Notes: generated from the letters alone by a model not told the origin. Shown: positions 35,892 through 47,460, counted from the first letter of the stretch. The stretch: DNA of 64,000 nt from Lacisediminihabitans sp040549465 (GCF_040549465.1 NZ_JBEPTL010000010.1:62001-126000); one strand, 5' to 3'. Numbers and translations: made by a program.

Positions 35892-35951
35892 CGATGGTTC
35901 TGCCAGCGCGGGTGTGGTGGGCCTCTATGGGCGGCGCTGGCAGAACCATCG
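35892..35951. repeat. Intergenic palindrome with perfect 18-bp arms between prfA and prmC
   Basis: CGATGGTTCTGCCAGCGC (35892-35909) is the exact reverse complement of 35934-35951. One mismatch out, four more bases pair (GCCG). The loop is 24 bases. It has no T-run and lies in the single sizeable gap of the argS-to-prmC block apart from the rho leader. Confidence 0.85.
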
Positions 35952-35968
35952 CCGGCGTCCCCACGACA

Positions 35969-37048
35969 TCAAACCTCGGCCCCCAGAGCCTCGAGCCGCG
36001 CTTCTTCGTCTGCCTCGATGTCGCTCTGGATGACCGGATCGAGCGCTCCGTTCATCACCGCGTCGAGGTTGTAGGCCTTGTAGCCCGTGCGGTGGTCGGC
36101 AATACGGTTCTCCGGGAAGTTGTAGGTGCGGATGCGCTCCGACCGATCCATGGTGCGGATCTGGCTTTTGCGCACGGCAGATGCGGCTTCGTCGATCTCT
36201 TCCTGCTGCCGCGCGAGCACCCGCGCACGGAGCACGCGCATGCCGGCTTCGCGGTTCTGCAGCTGCGATTTCTCGTTCTGCATCGCCACCACGATTCCGG
36301 TGGGAAGGTGGGTGATGCGTACGGCGGAGTCGGTGGTGTTGACCGACTGGCCGCCGGGGCCGCTCGAACGGTAGACGTCGATCTTGAGATCGTTGGGGCT
36401 GATCTCGACCTCTTCCGGCTCATCGACCTCTGGGAAGACGAGCACGCCGGCCGCGGAGGTGTGGATACGCCCCTGCGACTCGGTCGCCGGCACCCGCTGC
36501 ACGCGATGCACGCCACCCTCGTACTTGAGGTGTGCCCAGACGCCGTCGGCGGGGTCGGTCGAGTTCCCTTTGATGGCGAGCTGGACATCCTTGATGCCGC
36601 CGAGGTCGCTCGAGGTCTGCTCGATGATCTCGGTCTTCCACTTCTTGGATTCCGCGTAGTGCAGGTACATGCGCAACAGATCCCCGGCGAAGAGTGCGGA
36701 TTCTGCGCCGCCCTCCCCCATCTTGATCTCCATGATCACGTCGCGGCCGTCGTTCTCGTCGCGCGGGATGAGCAACCGGCGAAGGCGCTCCTCCATCACG
36801 TCGAGTTCAGCCGTGATGTTCGGCAGTTCCTCGGCGAAGGACTCGTCTTCCGCCGCCATCTCGGTCGCCGCTTCGACGTCGTCGGTGAGCTTCATCCATC
36901 GGTTGTATGCATCGACGATTCGGCTGAGTTCCGCGTACCGGCGATTGACCTTCTTGGATCTGGCCGGGTTGGAGTGGAGTTCAGGATCAGCGAGCTGTTC
37001 CTGAAGACCTTCATGCTCGGCCAGCAATGTCTTTACTGACTCGAACAT
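35969..37048 (-). CDS. prfA: Peptide chain release factor 1
   Basis: 359 residues. Recognises UAA/UAG and releases the peptide. The anticodon-like tripeptide PAT in VQRVPATESQG and the catalytic GGQ in SSGPGGQSVNT (about residue 230) are present. The usual AGTGG motif of the domain-1/2 hinge reads MGEGGAES here. It starts 3 bases after the rho stop. The rpmE gene that lies between rho and prfA in mycobacteria is missing. Confidence 0.97.
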   Translation of the reverse strand: MFESVKTLLAEHEGLQEQLADPELHSNPARSKKVNRRYAELSRIVDAYNRWMKLTDDVEAATEMAAEDESFAEELPNITAELDVMEERLRRLLIPRDENDGRDVIMEIKMGEGGAESALFAGDLLRMYLHYAESKKWKTEIIEQTSSDLGGIKDVQLAIKGNSTDPADGVWAHLKYEGGVHRVQRVPATESQGRIHTSAAGVLVFPEVDEPEEVEISPNDLKIDVYRSSGPGGQSVNTTDSAVRITHLPTGIVVAMQNEKSQLQNREAGMRVLRARVLARQQEEIDEAASAVRKSQIRTMDRSERIRTYNFPENRIADHRTGYKAYNLDAVMNGALDPVIQSDIEADEEARLEALGAEV

Positions 37049-37051
37049 GAA

Positions 37052-39295
<2,244 letters not shown>

Positions 39296-39469
39296 TAAGA
39301 GGGTTCCTTTCCCCTCGCACGTACCGCACCTGACAGGTGCGAAGTGGTTGTGCGGGAGAGTTTGTCGTTCACACTTTCCACCGAGCTGGTTGTATGCCGT
39401 TCTAGGCATCCGCACAGAGTCAAAAAGCGGTGAAGAGATTGCTAGTGATTGTGCAAACCGGGCGCTCGA
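39296..39469 (-). promoter_or_regulatory. Rho leader region with hairpin
   Basis: The 174-base gap between thrB and rho is the largest break in the block and probably holds a separate rho promoter or an autoregulatory leader. A perfect 7-bp stem with 3-base loop (CGCACCT-GTC-AGGTGCG) lies at 39325-39341, 29 bases upstream of the start. No classic -35/-10 pair with 17-base spacing was found. Confidence 0.4.
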
Positions 39470-40414
39470 CTATGCCGAGTTTTCTACCGGGTGCACTGTA
39501 ACTGTAGCACCTTTGAAGTCCACGGCCAGCAGGAGCGACTGCCACGGCGCGCCACCGTGCGCCGAGACCAGCTCGGCCGCCGCGAGACGCTGGGCCGGGT
39601 CACTGCAGAGTACGAGGATGGAGGGTCCGGCACCGGAGACGACTGCGGGAAAGCCTTGCGCGCGCAATTCGAGGATCAGCGATTCGGTGTCGGGCATGGC
39701 TGCGGCACGATAACTCTGGTGCAACCTGTCTTCGGTGGCGGCGAGCAGCAGTTCCGGACTCTGGATGAGGGCGGCGATCAGCAGGGCGGAACGCGAGACA
39801 TTAAAGGTCGCATCTTCGTGAGGCACCGACAACGGCCGCAGGCTGCGAGCCAGCACCGTGGACATGGTGCTCTCCGGCACGGCGATCAGGGGCGAGACAC
39901 CGCGGTGCACCATGAGTTTTTTGTGTTGTGGGCCGGCATCCGTGGTCCAGGCGATCGTGAGGCCGCCGAAGAGGGCAGGTGCCACGTTGTCGGGATGCCC
40001 CTCCAGCGCGGTCGCGAGAGCCAGCAGTGCACTGGAGTCGATCTCGACAACGCCCTCGAGCAGGCCTTTCGCCGCCATGATGCCCGAGACGATCGCGGCG
40101 CCGGATGACCCGAGGCCTCGCCCGTGCGGGATGTTGTTGTGCGCGATCAGGTCGAGTCCTGGCAGTGGCTGCGAGTAGGCAGCGAAAGTGTACGCAATCG
40201 CCGTGACCACCAGGTTGGACGAATCGATTGGCACCTCCCCCGAACCGACGCCGATGACCTCGACGCTCGCGCCGGGCTCGGTGCGCGTTGCGACAGTCAG
40301 TTCGTCGTAGAGCGACAGCGCGAGGCCGAGCGTGTCGAAACCCGGCCCGAGGTTGGCTGTGGTTGCAGGTACGCGGACCGTGACAGTGCGCGCTGCTGGC
40401 ACGCCTCGGGTCAT
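39470..40414 (-). CDS. thrB: Homoserine kinase
   Basis: 314 residues, GHMP kinase fold. Phosphorylates L-homoserine with ATP in threonine synthesis. Motif 1 is ATTANLGPGFDTLGLAL, the ATP-binding motif 2 PHGRGLGSSGAAIV and motif 3 VVSGAGPSIL. The ATG overlaps thrC by 4 bases. Confidence 0.96.
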   Translation of the reverse strand: MTRGVPAARTVTVRVPATTANLGPGFDTLGLALSLYDELTVATRTEPGASVEVIGVGSGEVPIDSSNLVVTAIAYTFAAYSQPLPGLDLIAHNNIPHGRGLGSSGAAIVSGIMAAKGLLEGVVEIDSSALLALATALEGHPDNVAPALFGGLTIAWTTDAGPQHKKLMVHRGVSPLIAVPESTMSTVLARSLRPLSVPHEDATFNVSRSALLIAALIQSPELLLAATEDRLHQSYRAAAMPDTESLILELRAQGFPAVVSGAGPSILVLCSDPAQRLAAAELVSAHGGAPWQSLLLAVDFKGATVTVHPVENSA

Positions 40415-41493
40415 CCGACGACTTTGGACAGGCCGAGCACGCCGGCAACCTCATCCGTGTTGTTTGCCACGATGGTGGGCTGAACGTCGGACCCGTTGGA
40501 ATTGCGAAGTGCCCACTGCGGGTCTTTGAGGCCGTGGCCGGTGACGGTCAGAACGACGGTCGCGCCCTTCGGGATCTCCCCCGCCGCTGAACGCTCGAGC
40601 AGGCCGGCGACGCTGATCGCCGAGGCTGGCTCGACGAAGATGCCCACCTCGGCGGACAGGATGCGGTGGGCTTCGAGGATCAAGTCGTCCGAAATGGCAC
40701 CGAAGTAGCCGTCACTGGTCTCGCGCGCTGCGAGGGCGGGCTGCCACGACGCCGGGTTGCCGATGCGGATAGCGCTGGCGATCGTGTCGGGGTCTTTCAC
40801 GACGTGGCCGAGCACGATCGGCGCGCTGCCTGCAGCCTGGAACCCGAACATGCGCGGGAGCCTGGTGGTGGCTCCACGCTCGAGTTCCTCGCTATAACCA
40901 CGGAAGTAGGCGGTGTAGTTTCCCGCGTTGCCGACAGGGACGATGTGGAAGTCCGGAGCATCTTCCAGCACCTCGACGACCTCGAATGCCGCCGTCTTCT
41001 GGCCCTCGATGCGGTCGTTGTTGACCGAGTTCACCAGGTGCACGGGGTAATTCGCCGCGAGGTCGCGAGCGATGTCGAGACAGTCGTCGAAGTTGCCCTG
41101 CACCTGGAGGAGCTCCGCGTTGTGAGCGATCGCCTGCGCGAGCTTGCCCATCGCGATCTTGCCCTCCGGCACCAGCACGGCGGCTGTGATGCCCGCGTGC
41201 GAGGCGTAGGCCGCGGCGGACGCCGAGGTATTGCCGGTCGACGCGCAGATGACTGCTTTCGCCCCATGCTCGACAGCCTTGGAGACGGCCATGGTCATTC
41301 CGCGATCCTTGAAGGAGCCGGTGGGGTTCATCCCCTCGAACTTGACCCAGACAGTCGCACCCGTGCGCGCGGAGAGCGCGGGGGCCGGGATCAGTGGCGT
41401 GCCACCCTCGCCGAGAGTGATGATGGGGGTGGCATCTGAGATGTCCAGTCGGTCTGCGTACTCGCGGAGGACCCCGCGCCACTGGTGAGCCAT
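40411..41493 (-). CDS. thrC: Threonine synthase
   Basis: 360 residues, PLP fold type II. Converts O-phosphohomoserine to threonine. The Schiff-base lysine is Lys62 in GSFKDRGM, and the phosphate-binding loop is NAGNYTAYFRG. Short form as in other actinobacteria, without the N-terminal extension of the E. coli enzyme. It overlaps hom by one base (TAATG). Confidence 0.96.
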   Translation of the reverse strand: MAHQWRGVLREYADRLDISDATPIITLGEGGTPLIPAPALSARTGATVWVKFEGMNPTGSFKDRGMTMAVSKAVEHGAKAVICASTGNTSASAAAYASHAGITAAVLVPEGKIAMGKLAQAIAHNAELLQVQGNFDDCLDIARDLAANYPVHLVNSVNNDRIEGQKTAAFEVVEVLEDAPDFHIVPVGNAGNYTAYFRGYSEELERGATTRLPRMFGFQAAGSAPIVLGHVVKDPDTIASAIRIGNPASWQPALAARETSDGYFGAISDDLILEAHRILSAEVGIFVEPASAISVAGLLERSAAGEIPKGATVVLTVTGHGLKDPQWALRNSNGSDVQPTIVANNTDEVAGVLGLSKVVG

Positions 41494-42812
41494 TATGAAC
41501 CTTCTACTCTCAGGACGGATGTGACACTTCTGACGACGTCACTCGTCCCCAGTGCGGTGACGGTTGCGGCGAGATCGGCTTCGGATGCCTCGTGGGTGCC
41601 AATCACAAGGGTAGCGCTGGACGCGGTGTCGCCAGGCCGCACCTGGACCGACTGCGTAACGGTTTCCACGGAAACGTCATGCTCGCTGAACAGCGTGGCG
41701 ATCGCCGCGAGCACCCCGGGCTGGTCGACGACGCTGAGGGTGATCTGGTAGCGGGTAATGACGCGCGACATCGGCAGGATCGGCAGGTTGGCGTGGGTCG
41801 ACTCTGCGACGCCCGGACCACCGATGACATGACGGCGAGCAGCGGAGACGAGGTCGCCGAGCACGGCGGAGGCGGTCTCGATTCCACCGGCGCCCGCACC
41901 GTAGAACATCAGATCCCCGGCCGCTTCGGCCTCGATGAAGACGGCGTTCTTGGCTCCGTGCACGGCGGCGAGAGGATGGCTGCGTGGCACGAGGGCCGGG
42001 TAGACCCTGGCCGACACGCCCTCGACGCCCTCGGCATCCGTGAGGCGTTCGCAGATTGCGAGGAGCTTGACCACATAACCGGCCTTGCGTGCCGCATCGA
42101 CCTGTTCGATCGTGACGCCGGTGATTCCTTCGCGGTGCACGGCGTCGAGCGGAACGGTGGTGTGGAAAGCGAGACTCGCGAGGATGGCCGTCTTCTGCGC
42201 GGCGTCATACCCCTCGATGTCGGCCGACGGATCCGACTTCTCCGCATACCCGAGATCGGTGGCCGTGGCGAGGGCTGCCTCGAGGCTTTCCCCCGCGGTG
42301 TCCATGCGATCGAGGATGAAATTGGTTGTGCCATTCACAATGCCGAGGATTCGTTTGATGCGATCGCCGGCCAGGCTGTCCCGGAGCGGACGGATGATCG
42401 GAATCGCACCCGCGACGGCAGCCTCATAGTAGAGCTGTGCGCCCACCTGCTCTGCCGCTTCGAAAAGTTCTGGGCCGTGGGTCGCCAGTAGCGCCTTGTT
42501 GCCGGTGATGACGTCCGCGCCGGAGTTGAGCGCCTGCAGGATCAGGGTGCGCGCCGGCTCGAGACCGCCCATGAGCTCGATGACGATGTCCGCGCCGAGG
42601 ATGAGGGTCTCGGCATCCGTCGTCAGCAGCTCACGCGGGATGTCGGCGGTGCGGGGTGCATCGAGGTCGCGCACGGCGACCCCGACGAGTTCGAGGCCCG
42701 CACCGGCGCGGTTGGCCAATTCGTCGCGATGTGCGAGCAGGAGCGAGGCGACCTGAGCGCCCACCGATCCGGCGCCCAGGAGAGCGACTCGGAGGTTGCG
42801 GTACTCGATCAT
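41493..42812 (-). CDS. hom: Homoserine dehydrogenase with ACT domain
   Basis: 439 residues. Reduces aspartate semialdehyde to homoserine. The NAD(P) motif GAGSVGAQVASLL is at about 12-24; the catalytic domain contains GTTNFILDRMD and YAEKSDPSADIEGYDAAQK. A C-terminal ACT domain (about 355-439; VVDQPGVLAAIATLFSEHDV) implies feedback control by threonine. No aspartokinase is fused. It overlaps lysA by 4 bases (ATGA). Confidence 0.97.
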   Translation of the reverse strand: MIEYRNLRVALLGAGSVGAQVASLLLAHRDELANRAGAGLELVGVAVRDLDAPRTADIPRELLTTDAETLILGADIVIELMGGLEPARTLILQALNSGADVITGNKALLATHGPELFEAAEQVGAQLYYEAAVAGAIPIIRPLRDSLAGDRIKRILGIVNGTTNFILDRMDTAGESLEAALATATDLGYAEKSDPSADIEGYDAAQKTAILASLAFHTTVPLDAVHREGITGVTIEQVDAARKAGYVVKLLAICERLTDAEGVEGVSARVYPALVPRSHPLAAVHGAKNAVFIEAEAAGDLMFYGAGAGGIETASAVLGDLVSAARRHVIGGPGVAESTHANLPILPMSRVITRYQITLSVVDQPGVLAAIATLFSEHDVSVETVTQSVQVRPGDTASSATLVIGTHEASEADLAATVTALGTSDVVRSVTSVLRVEGS

Positions 42813-44278
42813 GGTGCATCCCTATCGTTCATTGAGCCAGTCGAAATTCCTGCGTCGCGTGAAAGCAGGTCGGCCTCGGTTTCGCCGCGCACGATCACAC
42901 GTGCATGACCGTCGCGCACGGCGACCACCGCGGGGCGTCCGAGGTAGTTGTAGTTGCTCGCGAGCGACCAGCAGTAGGCACCGGTCGCCGGAACAGCGAG
43001 CAGATCGCCCGGCGTCACGTCGCCGGGCAGGTAGTCGGCGTGCACGACGATGTCGCCGCTCTCGCAGTGCTTGCCGGCGATTCGCACGAGGGCCGGATCC
43101 GCATCCGAATTCCGATTGGCGATGCGCACCGAGTAGTCGGCGCCGTAGAGGGCCGGGCGCACATTATCGCTCATGCCGCCGTCGATGCTCACGTATTTGC
43201 GGGTCGCGACCTCGCCCCCGTCGACAGGCTCAGGGAACGAAGAACCGGGCGCAGGGAAAGAAGGGAGCGTGACCTCCACATCCTTGATGGTGCCGACCTC
43301 ATAGAGAGAGAAAGTAGATGGCCCGACGATGGCACGGCCCGGCTCCACGGCGACGATCGGAACCGGGATGCCGAGGCGCGCGCACTCGGAGGCGACGATG
43401 TCGGCGAACCGTGCCGCCACCACCTCGATGGGCATGGCGTCGTCGACACTGGTATAGGCGATGCCGAACCCACCGCCGAGGTTCAGCTCGGGAATCGGTC
43501 CGTCGACCAGCAACTCAGCCTGCAGTGCGAGCAGTCTCTTCGCCGATTCGACGAAACCGTCCGACTCGAAGATCTGCGAACCGATGTGCGAGTGCAGGCC
43601 GAGAAAGTCGAGGGAGTCGTGCGAACGGATGGCTGCCACCGCTGCTGGCGCGTCACCGAGCGTGATACCGAACTTCTGGTCCTCGCGGGCGGTGGCGAGA
43701 TACTCGTGCGTATGAGCGTGCACACCGCTGTTGAGGCGGAGGCGCACCGGCTGTTGACGATGGTGGCGAGCCGCGGCATCCGCGACCCTGTCGATCTCGA
43801 TAACGCTGTCGATCACGATCACTCCGACACCGGTCGAAACTGCACGGTCGATCTCGGCGAGGGACTTATTGTTGCCATGGAAGCCCAGGCGGGCTGGGTC
43901 GACCCCCGCGGCGAGCGCCACGGCGAGCTCCCCCCCGCTGCAGACGTCGATGTAGAGACCGGCCTCGGTCACCCAGCGCGCGACCTCGGTGGAGAGGAAC
44001 GCCTTGCCCGCGTAGTAGACCTTCGCCGACGAACCGACGCGGGCGAACTCACTGTCGAAGGACTCGCGGGCTGCGAGGGCGCGGGCGCGCACATCGGCCT
44101 CGTCCACGACGTAGAGCGGGGTGCCGAACTCGGCAGCCAGCGCCGATGCTGTGACGCCGGCTACCGCGATCTCGCCGGACGCGGTACGGGCGACGTTCCG
44201 GGACCAGACGGAAGTGGCGAGTTCGTTCGCATCCCGCGGATGGACGAGCCACGGCGGGGCAAGTGGATTGACCGTCAC
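42809..44278 (-). CDS. lysA: Diaminopimelate decarboxylase with repeat-derived loop insertion
   Basis: 489 residues. Last step of lysine synthesis from meso-diaminopimelate, PLP fold type III. Lys in VYYAGKAF binds PLP; HSHIGSQI, LNLGGGFGI, EPGRAIVG and GGMSDNVRPALYG are conserved active-site regions. Between EVGTIKDV and YVSIDGGMSDN, where relatives have a short turn, there are about 20 extra residues (LPSFPAPGSSFPEPVDGGEV, near 336-354). Their DNA carries a CTGAGCCTGTCGA repeat core. The reading frame is intact and catalytic motifs are unaffected. Coupled to hom and to the DUF2993 gene. Confidence 0.96.
   Translation of the reverse strand: MTVNPLAPPWLVHPRDANELATSVWSRNVARTASGEIAVAGVTASALAAEFGTPLYVVDEADVRARALAARESFDSEFARVGSSAKVYYAGKAFLSTEVARWVTEAGLYIDVCSGGELAVALAAGVDPARLGFHGNNKSLAEIDRAVSTGVGVIVIDSVIEIDRVADAAARHHRQQPVRLRLNSGVHAHTHEYLATAREDQKFGITLGDAPAAVAAIRSHDSLDFLGLHSHIGSQIFESDGFVESAKRLLALQAELLVDGPIPELNLGGGFGIAYTSVDDAMPIEVVAARFADIVASECARLGIPVPIVAVEPGRAIVGPSTFSLYEVGTIKDVEVTLPSFPAPGSSFPEPVDGGEVATRKYVSIDGGMSDNVRPALYGADYSVRIANRNSDADPALVRIAGKHCESGDIVVHADYLPGDVTPGDLLAVPATGAYCWSLASNYNYLGRPAVVAVRDGHARVIVRGETEADLLSRDAGISTGSMNDRDAP
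43221..43242. repeat. Dispersed-type repeat core inside lysA
   Basis: TCGACAGGCTCAGGGAACGAAG; its first 13 bases are the reverse complement of 25245-25257 in the atpA-atpG gap. From recollection, sequences of the form TTCGACAGGCTCAG are abundant in Microbacteriaceae and other high-GC actinobacteria. Here it forms part of an apparent in-frame insertion. Confidence 0.7.
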
Positions 44279-45078
44279 GGGCAGACACCTTTGGTAGAGA
44301 GGAGCTGGCTGTTCAGCACGATCGATCTGGCGGTGACGCCGAGCGAGAGACTCTCGCCCTTCACCGCGATGGAGTCGAGTACGAAATCCTTGGGGAGAAG
44401 TGAGGCGACACAGATCTGTCGAGTAGTCACGAGTGCACCGCCTACGGGGCCGAGTGTCGAGGCGACCTCCGCTGTGGTCAGCGTCTTTCCACCCACGTCG
44501 AAGCTGGTGGGGGTGAGCGCCAGCTGCCCATCGACCGCAGCCGGTGTGAGGGCGATTCCGACCGGCACCGAAAGTCCGAGTGCGGTGATCGTGGTACCGA
44601 GCTGCACGGATCCGGACTTGACAGCGACCGTGGAGACGGGGACGTCTTTGATGCCGACCAGGAGTTTCTGTAGCTGTTCCTGGTTGGCCGTGAACACCAG
44701 GTGGGCGTTATCAATCGGTTTGCTCTGGTCAACGGGGATGCCACGTGCCGTGAGTACGGCATCCCCGCTCAGGTCACCGACGCTCAGCGCGTCGATCGCG
44801 ATATCGACCTGGTCGAATTTTCCGCCGGCGAGCTGCAACAGCACCGATGTTCCGCCGATCGTGACGTGAACCGGCGTCGACTTGGGCAGCGCGAGCGAGC
44901 TGCGCACCTTGGTCTCGATCAGATTAGCCGCGTAGCCGCGCGCAAAATTGTCGACAACGAAGAACGCTGCGGTGAGCAGGCTGACGATGATGACGAGCAC
45001 GATCACCGGTCCCACCCAGCGACTCTTGCGCTTGGGTACATCCACGAATTCGAACTGCGGCAGGGCGTTGGTCATCAC
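44275..45078 (-). CDS. DUF2993 (LmeA-like) membrane-anchored protein
   Basis: 267 residues. An N-terminal cytoplasmic head with basic residues (PKRKSRW) leads to one membrane helix (about 22-45, VIVLVIIVSLLTAAFFVV), then an extracytoplasmic DUF2993 beta-rich domain. The founding member LmeA of mycobacteria binds polyprenyl/phospholipids and affects lipoglycan elongation; that function is not proven here. It starts by GTG overlapping the argS stop by one base, or ATG 3 bases later. Confidence 0.78.
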   Translation of the reverse strand: MMTNALPQFEFVDVPKRKSRWVGPVIVLVIIVSLLTAAFFVVDNFARGYAANLIETKVRSSLALPKSTPVHVTIGGTSVLLQLAGGKFDQVDIAIDALSVGDLSGDAVLTARGIPVDQSKPIDNAHLVFTANQEQLQKLLVGIKDVPVSTVAVKSGSVQLGTTITALGLSVPVGIALTPAAVDGQLALTPTSFDVGGKTLTTAEVASTLGPVGGALVTTRQICVASLLPKDFVLDSIAVKGESLSLGVTARSIVLNSQLLSTKGVCP

Positions 45079-46739
45079 TACATCCGTTCCGGTGCACTGA
45101 CCCCAAGCAGGCCGAGAGCGTTACGCAGCACAGTACCGGTCGCATCGTTCAACCAGAGCCGTGTGCGATGAAGGTCGGTCACCGGCTCATCACCGAGCGG
45201 CGTCACGCGGCAGTTGTCATACCAGCGGTGATAGGCGCCGGCGAGTTCCTCCGCATAGCGGGCGACACGGTGCGGCTCGCGGAGTTCCGCAGCCTGGCGC
45301 ACGATGCGTGGAAACTCCGCGAGGCTGCCGAGCAACGAGCTCTCGGTCTCATGCGTGAGAAGCGACGCGTCGAAGGCGCTGCGGTCGACGCCGGACTCAC
45401 CCGCATTACGCGCCACCGAACGCGTGCGAGCGTGGGCATACTGCACGTAGAAGACGGGGTTGTCGTTGGTGCGACGACTGAGCAGATCGAGATCGATGTC
45501 GAGCTGCGAGTCGCTCGAACTGCGCACGAGCGCGTAGCGGGCGGCATCCGCTCCAACCAACTCAACAAGATCCTCAAGAACAACCGTGGTGCCGGCGCGC
45601 TTGCTCATGCGGAACGGCTTGCCATCGCGCAGCAGATTGACGAGTTGACCGATGAGGATCTCGAGGTTGACATGAGGAACGTCGCCAAAAGCCGCGGTCA
45701 TAGCCATGAGCCGCTTAACGTAGCCATGATGATCGGCGCCGAGCATGATGAAGTTGCGTTCGAAACCGCGCTCTCGCTTATTGAGGTAGTACGCGAGATC
45801 GCCGGAGATATAGGCGCCCTCACCATCACTTTTGACAACGACGCGATCCTTGTCGTCGCCGAAATCGGTGGTGCGCAGCCAGGTGGCACCATCCGCCTCG
45901 AAAATGTGGCCGAGCTCGCGCAAGCGGGCAACCGCACGCTCCACCGCACCGGTCTCGTGCAGGTCGTTTTCGTGAAAGTACACATCGAAGTCGACACCGA
46001 AACCGTGCAGGCTCGCCTTGATGTCGGAGAACATCAGGTCGACACCGATCGAGCGGAAGACTTCCTGCTGCTCATCACGGGCACGACCGGTGAGATCGCC
46101 GTCGTAGCGCTCCACTACGCGGTCCACGATGTCGGAAATATACTGCCCGCCATAGCCGTCCTCCGGCGTCGGCTCACCGAGGTAGCTCGCGAGCAGGCTG
46201 CGGGCGAAGCGGTCAATCTGGCTCCCGTGGTCGTTGAAGTAGTACTCGCGGGTGACAATTCCCCCCTCGGCCTGGAAGATGCGGGCGAGGCTATCGCCGA
46301 CGGCAGCCCAACGCACGCCCCCGAGATGGATCGGTCCGGTGGGGTTCGCGGAAACGAACTCGAGGTTGATCGTTACACCCTCGTACAGATCGCCGCGTCC
46401 GAAAGCAGCGCCCTGCTCAACGATCGATTTGGCGAGGGCGCCGGCAGCCGCAGCGTCGAGGCTGATATTGATGAAACCGGGGCCCGCGACATCCACCCCT
46501 GCGACACCGTCGACGCCCCTGATCGCTTCGGCGAACTCGGTGGCAAGGTCGCGGGGGCTAGTGCCGAGCGGCTTGGCGAGCTTCATGGCGATGTTGGATG
46601 CCCAGTCGCCGTGGTCGCGGTTCTTCGGACGGTCGAGCGAGACGTCGTCGATCGTCACGAGGTTCGCACCACGACGATCGAGCGCACCGTTGACGATGGC
46701 GAGCAGCTGGGCGGAGAGTTCGGCGGGAGTCACGAGCAT
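45078..46739 (-). CDS. argS: Arginyl-tRNA synthetase
   Basis: 553 residues. Charges tRNA-Arg. The HIGH-like motif appears as PIHLGGVRW after SANPTG, the KMSK-like motif as FRMSKRAG; the DALR anticodon-binding domain ends in LNDATGTVLRNALGLLGVSAPERM. The start is ATG 46739 (MLVTPAEL) or, more probably if the mRNA is leaderless, GTG 46733 (MTPAEL). It leads the block argS-DUF2993-lysA-hom-thrC-thrB-rho-prfA. Confidence 0.96.
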   Translation of the reverse strand: MLVTPAELSAQLLAIVNGALDRRGANLVTIDDVSLDRPKNRDHGDWASNIAMKLAKPLGTSPRDLATEFAEAIRGVDGVAGVDVAGPGFINISLDAAAAGALAKSIVEQGAAFGRGDLYEGVTINLEFVSANPTGPIHLGGVRWAAVGDSLARIFQAEGGIVTREYYFNDHGSQIDRFARSLLASYLGEPTPEDGYGGQYISDIVDRVVERYDGDLTGRARDEQQEVFRSIGVDLMFSDIKASLHGFGVDFDVYFHENDLHETGAVERAVARLRELGHIFEADGATWLRTTDFGDDKDRVVVKSDGEGAYISGDLAYYLNKRERGFERNFIMLGADHHGYVKRLMAMTAAFGDVPHVNLEILIGQLVNLLRDGKPFRMSKRAGTTVVLEDLVELVGADAARYALVRSSSDSQLDIDLDLLSRRTNDNPVFYVQYAHARTRSVARNAGESGVDRSAFDASLLTHETESSLLGSLAEFPRIVRQAAELREPHRVARYAEELAGAYHRWYDNCRVTPLGDEPVTDLHRTRLWLNDATGTVLRNALGLLGVSAPERM

Positions 46740-46741
46740 CG

Positions 46742-46747
46742 ATTCTA
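46742..46747 (-). promoter_or_regulatory. -10 element for the argS block
   Basis: TAGAAT on the minus strand lies 2 bases before ATG 46739 and 8 bases before GTG 46733. With normal spacing the transcript would begin at the GTG, giving a leaderless argS mRNA. No -35 consensus lies 16-18 bases upstream. Confidence 0.45.
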
Positions 46748-46827
46748 TCCGGCAGCCGGGCGCGCCCCGCGGGCGACGCTGCGTGCCGTCAGCGAAGATG
46801 GAAGCCACACGTCGAGGGGCACGTCAC

Positions 46828-47433
46828 ATGAAACTTTTCCGCAGTACACCACTCGTGATCGCTGTCACAGCGGTGGCCGCAATCGCCCTTGCCGGTTGCG
46901 TCCAGACTCCGAAGGGTGAACACAGCGCCAAACCGTCGCCGAGCGCCTCGAGCTCCCCCTCGGCCGGTTCGACGCCGTCGTCTCCCACGCCGTCGATCAG
47001 CCCGACGGTGCCCGCCGGCGGTAAGCCCGTCACGATCGGCTGCGATGCCCTGGTCTCTCGCCAGGCGATGTACGACTTCAACGCCAACTTCGGACTCGAC
47101 AGCACGTTCTCCCCCAAGTCCGGCAGCGCAGCCGCCACGGCGGTCGCCGACGGCGGCGTCGCCTGCAACTGGACCAACCAGACCAGCGGCGACACGATCA
47201 CCATCTCTGTGGCCCGCCCCGGCGTGAGCAAGCTCGGCGATATCAAGTCCACGGCGGCGAAGGGCACGGCGGCCTCGGGCTACGGCGATGCCTCCTACTT
47301 CTCGATGAGCGGCGACACGGGTCGAGTGGATGTCTTCACCGGCGAGTACTGGCTCGTGGCGAGTTCCGTCTACTTCGCGGCGGCGACCGACGCCGGCGCG
47401 CTGCTCACCCCCGCGATCGGCGCGCTCAAATAG
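46828..47433 (+). CDS. Small secreted lipoprotein of unknown function
   Basis: 201 residues from ATG 46828, with GAGGGG upstream. The signal peptide ends in the lipobox LAGC (Cys23), so it is lipid-anchored at the outer membrane face. A Ser/Pro/Thr-rich linker of about 45 residues follows (SPSASSSPSAGSTPSSPTPS), then a compact domain of about 135 residues with two Cys (IGCDAL, VACNW), likely joined by a disulfide. No enzyme motif is seen. It diverges from argS and converges with pdxH. Confidence 0.82.
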   Translation: MKLFRSTPLVIAVTAVAAIALAGCVQTPKGEHSAKPSPSASSSPSAGSTPSSPTPSISPTVPAGGKPVTIGCDALVSRQAMYDFNANFGLDSTFSPKSGSAAATAVADGGVACNWTNQTSGDTITISVARPGVSKLGDIKSTAAKGTAASGYGDASYFSMSGDTGRVDVFTGEYWLVASSVYFAAATDAGALLTPAIGALK

Positions 47434-47460
47434 AAACGACCCCAGCGGCCGGTCGGCAGA

